Assembly (NCBI RefSeq): GCF_000265405.1
Contig: NC_018010.1
Coordinates: 3,927,501-3,991,500, forward strand
Source of the DNA: Belliella baltica DSM 15883
Lineage (GTDB): Bacteria > Bacteroidota > Bacteroidia > Cytophagales > Cyclobacteriaceae
DNA: 64,000 nucleotides
Direction: 5' to 3'
Part shown: positions 61,309 through 64,000 of the stretch, in pieces
Layout of the letters: every line of letters starts with the position of its first letter
Numbering within the stretch: position 1 is the first letter of the stretch
Made by a program: the position numbers and the translations under genes
Notes under the pieces: generated by a model
The model's database searches: none
What the model was told of the DNA's origin: nothing
The model's input: the letters and a program-made list of their open reading frames with translations, nothing else

Positions 61309-63978
61309 ATGAATATAGAAAAACAAAGGCTCCAAGAGGACAAAGAGAGAATTAAACGCTGGAAGAAGTGGGGCCCATATTTGACAGAAAGACAGTGGGG
61401 AACGGTTAGGGAAGATTATAGCAAAGATGGTTCTGCTTGGGACAATGTGACCCATGAGGATGCACGAAGCAAAGCCTATAGATGGGGTGAGGAAGGAATA
61501 GGTGGCATCAGCGACCATAAGCAAAAAATGTGTGTGAGTTGGGCTTTTTGGAATGGGAAAGATCCTCTTATCAAAGAAAGACTTTTTGGCTTAACTGGTA
61601 ATCAAGGCAATCATGGTGAAGATGTAAAAGAGCTTTATTATTACCTCGACAGCACGCCAACTCATAGTTATATGAAAATGCTCTACAAATACCCTCAGCA
61701 AGAATTCCCTTATGCTGACTTGGTATTTGAAAATCGAAAAAGAGGTAAAAAAGATAGAGAATACGAATTAATTGATACCGGTGTCTTTGATGATGATGCT
61801 TATTTTGACATATTCATTGAGTATGCTAAAAAAGATGTAGAAGACATTGTAGGAAAAGCAACAATTCACAATCGAGGTAATGAAGATGCTGAAATCTGGG
61901 TTATGCCAACTATTTGGTTTAGAAAAACTTGGTTTACAGGTCATGAACCATTTATACCCAAACTCAGCAAAATCGATGACAAGAGAATCAAAGCTTTCAC
62001 TCCAAAAAGCGGCAATTACTTTTTCACTTTTGATGGAGAGCCTGAATTAAAGTTTTGTGATAACGAAACCAATAGAGAGCGACTTTACCATATCCCTAAT
62101 GAAAAAAAATTCCTCAAAGATGGCATTAATGATTATGTCGTAGAAGGTGATGACAGTCACCTCAATCCTGAAAATTTCGGAACAAAAGCAGCAGCGATAT
62201 ATAAACTCACTGTTCCAGCTAAAGGTAGTGTAGAAGTAAAATTTCGCATGATGCATCAAAGTGCAGAAGGTGCTATTCAACTTTGTGAGGAAATTCTTCA
62301 AGAAAGAAGAAAAGATGCAGATGAATTTTACCAGGAAATTCAAAAAACCATTGACGATGAAGACATGAGGAGAATTCAGCGTCAAGCTTTTGGAGGCATG
62401 ATGTGGGGAAAGCAGTTTTATTACTACAATGTAGAAAGGTGGCTTAATGGAGATGCTGGCAGGTATATTCCACCTGCAGAAAGAAAAAAAGGAAGGAATC
62501 ATCAATGGAGGCATCTTCAGAATTATGATATTATCTCCATGCCCGACAAGTGGGAGTATCCTTGGTATGCAGCTTGGGATTTGGCTTTTCATTGCATTCC
62601 GATAGCTAGAATTGATCCTGATTTTGCAAAAGATCAACTTATACTTCTTCTCAACGAGTGGTATATGCACCCTAATGGTCAAATGCCAGCATATGAATGG
62701 AATTTCAGTGATGTAAATCCTCCAGTCCACGCTTATGCGGTAGAAAGAGTATATCAAATAGACAAGAAAATGAATGGTGGAGTTGGAGATCAGGAGTTTT
62801 TAGAGAGAGCACTTCACAAACTCATGCTGAACTTCACTTGGTGGGTAAATAGAAAAGACAATGATGGTAAAAACATCTTCGAAGGTGGGTTTTTGGGCTT
62901 GGATAACATCTCTTTGATCGATAGAAGTCATGCTGCTCTTTATAAAGGGAAGCTAGAACAAGCCGATGCCACCTCTTGGATGGCCATGTTTTCGCTAAAC
63001 ATGCTTAGAATCTCCCTTGACCTCTGTGAATACAACAAAACCTATCAATATACAGCAACCAAATTCCTTGAGCATTTTCTTTACATTGCAGGTGCGATGA
63101 ACAATATTTCAGGAGAAAATATTAGTCTTTGGGATGATGAGGATAATTTCTTTTTTGATATTTTCCATATGCCTGGAAAAGAGCCTAAAGTAATGAAGGT
63201 AAAATCAATAGTTGGGATTATCCCGTTTTTTGCAGTTGAACCGATCCGAGAAGAAATGTTTGAAAATCTTCCTGAGTTCAAAAAGCGAATGGAGTTTTTC
63301 TTAAAAGAAAAACCAAAATTAGCTTCACTAGTAACTAGTTGGACACAACCTGGGCAAGATAAACGAAGGCTATTTGCCTTATTAAGAGGCCATAGAATGA
63401 AGAGCATTCTAGAAAAAATGCTAGACTCTGACGAGTTCCTCAGTGAATTTGGTATAAGATCGCTTTCCAAATTCCATGAAAAAAATCCTTACTCCATGAG
63501 AATAAATGGCGATGTATCTACCATTTCTTATATTCCAGGAGAATCTGACTCTTTGATGTTTGGAGGAAATTCCAATTGGAGAGGACCAATTTGGTTTCCA
63601 ATCAACTACCTGATTATAGAATCTCTAAAAAGATATGATTTCTACTATGGTGGAGAATTTTCTATCGAATACCCTACAGGTTCAGGAAATTTCTTAACGA
63701 TGGATTTGATTGCCAAGGAACTTTCTTATCGCTGCATGAAAATCTTTATGAAAGATGAAAATGGACACCGACCTTTCAATGGAGACAATAAGAAAATTCA
63801 GGAAGATCCACATTTCAAAGATCATATTCTGTTTTATGAATACTTCCATGGAGACAATGGCAGAGGATTAGGCGCTTCCCATCAGACTGGATGGACTGGT
63901 CTTGTGGCAGAAATGATCTATAAATTCCATAAAATAGAAGAAAAGGAAAGTCATGCTACTCCCCTATTTAGAATCTAA
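61309..63978 (+). CDS. GH63-like (MGH1-type) glycoside hydrolase
   Basis: This 889-residue (alpha/alpha)6-barrel glucosidase-type enzyme starts with KWGPYLTERQWGTVREDYSK, typical of the bacterial MGH1-like family. The barrel has an acidic motif in YPWYAAWDLAFHCIPIARID (about residues 422-441) and EWNFSDVNPPVHAYAV (about 463-478), where catalytic acids are expected. C-terminal blocks are NSNWRGPIWFPINYL and GHRPFNGDNKK. There is no signal peptide, so it is cytoplasmic. Substrate is probably a glucosylated small molecule or oligosaccharide. Confidence 0.88.
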   Translation: MNIEKQRLQEDKERIKRWKKWGPYLTERQWGTVREDYSKDGSAWDNVTHEDARSKAYRWGEEGIGGISDHKQKMCVSWAFWNGKDPLIKERLFGLTGNQGNHGEDVKELYYYLDSTPTHSYMKMLYKYPQQEFPYADLVFENRKRGKKDREYELIDTGVFDDDAYFDIFIEYAKKDVEDIVGKATIHNRGNEDAEIWVMPTIWFRKTWFTGHEPFIPKLSKIDDKRIKAFTPKSGNYFFTFDGEPELKFCDNETNRERLYHIPNEKKFLKDGINDYVVEGDDSHLNPENFGTKAAAIYKLTVPAKGSVEVKFRMMHQSAEGAIQLCEEILQERRKDADEFYQEIQKTIDDEDMRRIQRQAFGGMMWGKQFYYYNVERWLNGDAGRYIPPAERKKGRNHQWRHLQNYDIISMPDKWEYPWYAAWDLAFHCIPIARIDPDFAKDQLILLLNEWYMHPNGQMPAYEWNFSDVNPPVHAYAVERVYQIDKKMNGGVGDQEFLERALHKLMLNFTWWVNRKDNDGKNIFEGGFLGLDNISLIDRSHAALYKGKLEQADATSWMAMFSLNMLRISLDLCEYNKTYQYTATKFLEHFLYIAGAMNNISGENISLWDDEDNFFFDIFHMPGKEPKVMKVKSIVGIIPFFAVEPIREEMFENLPEFKKRMEFFLKEKPKLASLVTSWTQPGQDKRRLFALLRGHRMKSILEKMLDSDEFLSEFGIRSLSKFHEKNPYSMRINGDVSTISYIPGESDSLMFGGNSNWRGPIWFPINYLIIESLKRYDFYYGGEFSIEYPTGSGNFLTMDLIAKELSYRCMKIFMKDENGHRPFNGDNKKIQEDPHFKDHILFYEYFHGDNGRGLGASHQTGWTGLVAEMIYKFHKIEEKESHATPLFRI

Positions 63979-64000
63979 TAGACTTGAAGCGGGTTGTGAT

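Noticed and set aside
62047..62757. Long antisense frame (236 codons) inside the GH63-like gene
   Set aside because: It is a shadow of a well-supported gene with biased composition and no recognisable features.
1..64000. CRISPR array or tRNA/rRNA genes
   Set aside because: No regularly spaced repeats of CRISPR type and no cloverleaf-like or rRNA sequence were noticed in the intergenic regions.

Overview
The window looks like an AT-rich chromosomal segment of a Bacteroidetes (Bacteroidota) bacterium, most likely order Cytophagales and close to Cyclobacteriaceae/Algoriphagus-type genomes. The basis is the gene content: a type IX secretion PorV/PorU-like pair, DUF5916, DUF4221 and DUF2027-Smr proteins, a PadR-PspC pair, a CtlX-type citrulline hydrolase and an E. 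coli-type PurB. Several start regions also carry TAnnTTTG promoter elements, and Shine-Dalgarno sequences are generally weak or absent. The genus is inference; there is no rRNA in the window.

Layout. 1-16.7 kb is housekeeping and core envelope: the 3' end of a TamB-like gene, a photolyase, an Smr-domain protein, an unknown protein, a trans-sulfuration PLP enzyme, a TVP38/VTT membrane protein, the porV-like/porU-like pair, a PadR regulator with a double-PspC membrane protein, and a beta-CASP metallo-beta-lactamase-fold nuclease-like protein. 16.7-36.9 kb is an accessory (defence) island. It starts with a 600 bp gene-free stretch holding odd GC-rich repeats. It then holds a HEPN-domain protein, a duplicated cassette with an XRE regulator, a toxin-antitoxin-SecB-like (TAC) operon, a DUF4221 lipoprotein and a small graveyard of broken toxin/antitoxin genes. 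A long minus-strand defence block follows: hsdR-hsdM-hsdS, a second toxin-antitoxin-SecB-like trio and a KAP-type P-loop NTPase, tightly packed or overlapping, then an AAA15 ATPase/RloB pair (AbiL/RloAB-like). Three or four unrecognised small genes lie on the other side of hsdR. No integrase, transposase or tRNA marks the island ends.

36.9-64 kb returns to core functions: CtlX, a SulP anion transporter, PurB, a frameshifted DUF5916 outer-membrane protein, a PaaE-like flavo-iron-sulfur reductase, an ECF sigma/membrane-anchored partner/two beta-barrel paralogue cluster, a ComEA-like helix-hairpin-helix protein, HemA, a WG-repeat protein, LpxH, an FKBP isomerase, an NtrC-type regulator with its histidine kinase, and a metallophosphoesterase-glycosyltransferase pair followed by a large GH63-like glycosidase.

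The most interesting signal is the defence block. Two separate TAC modules, with clearly different SecB-like proteins, sit 8 kb apart. One is inserted directly behind hsdS and overlaps a KAP NTPase gene, giving an apparent hsdRMS-toxin-antitoxin-chaperone-NTPase operon. The first TAC operon has a near-perfect inverted repeat at its promoter, as expected for antitoxin autoregulation.
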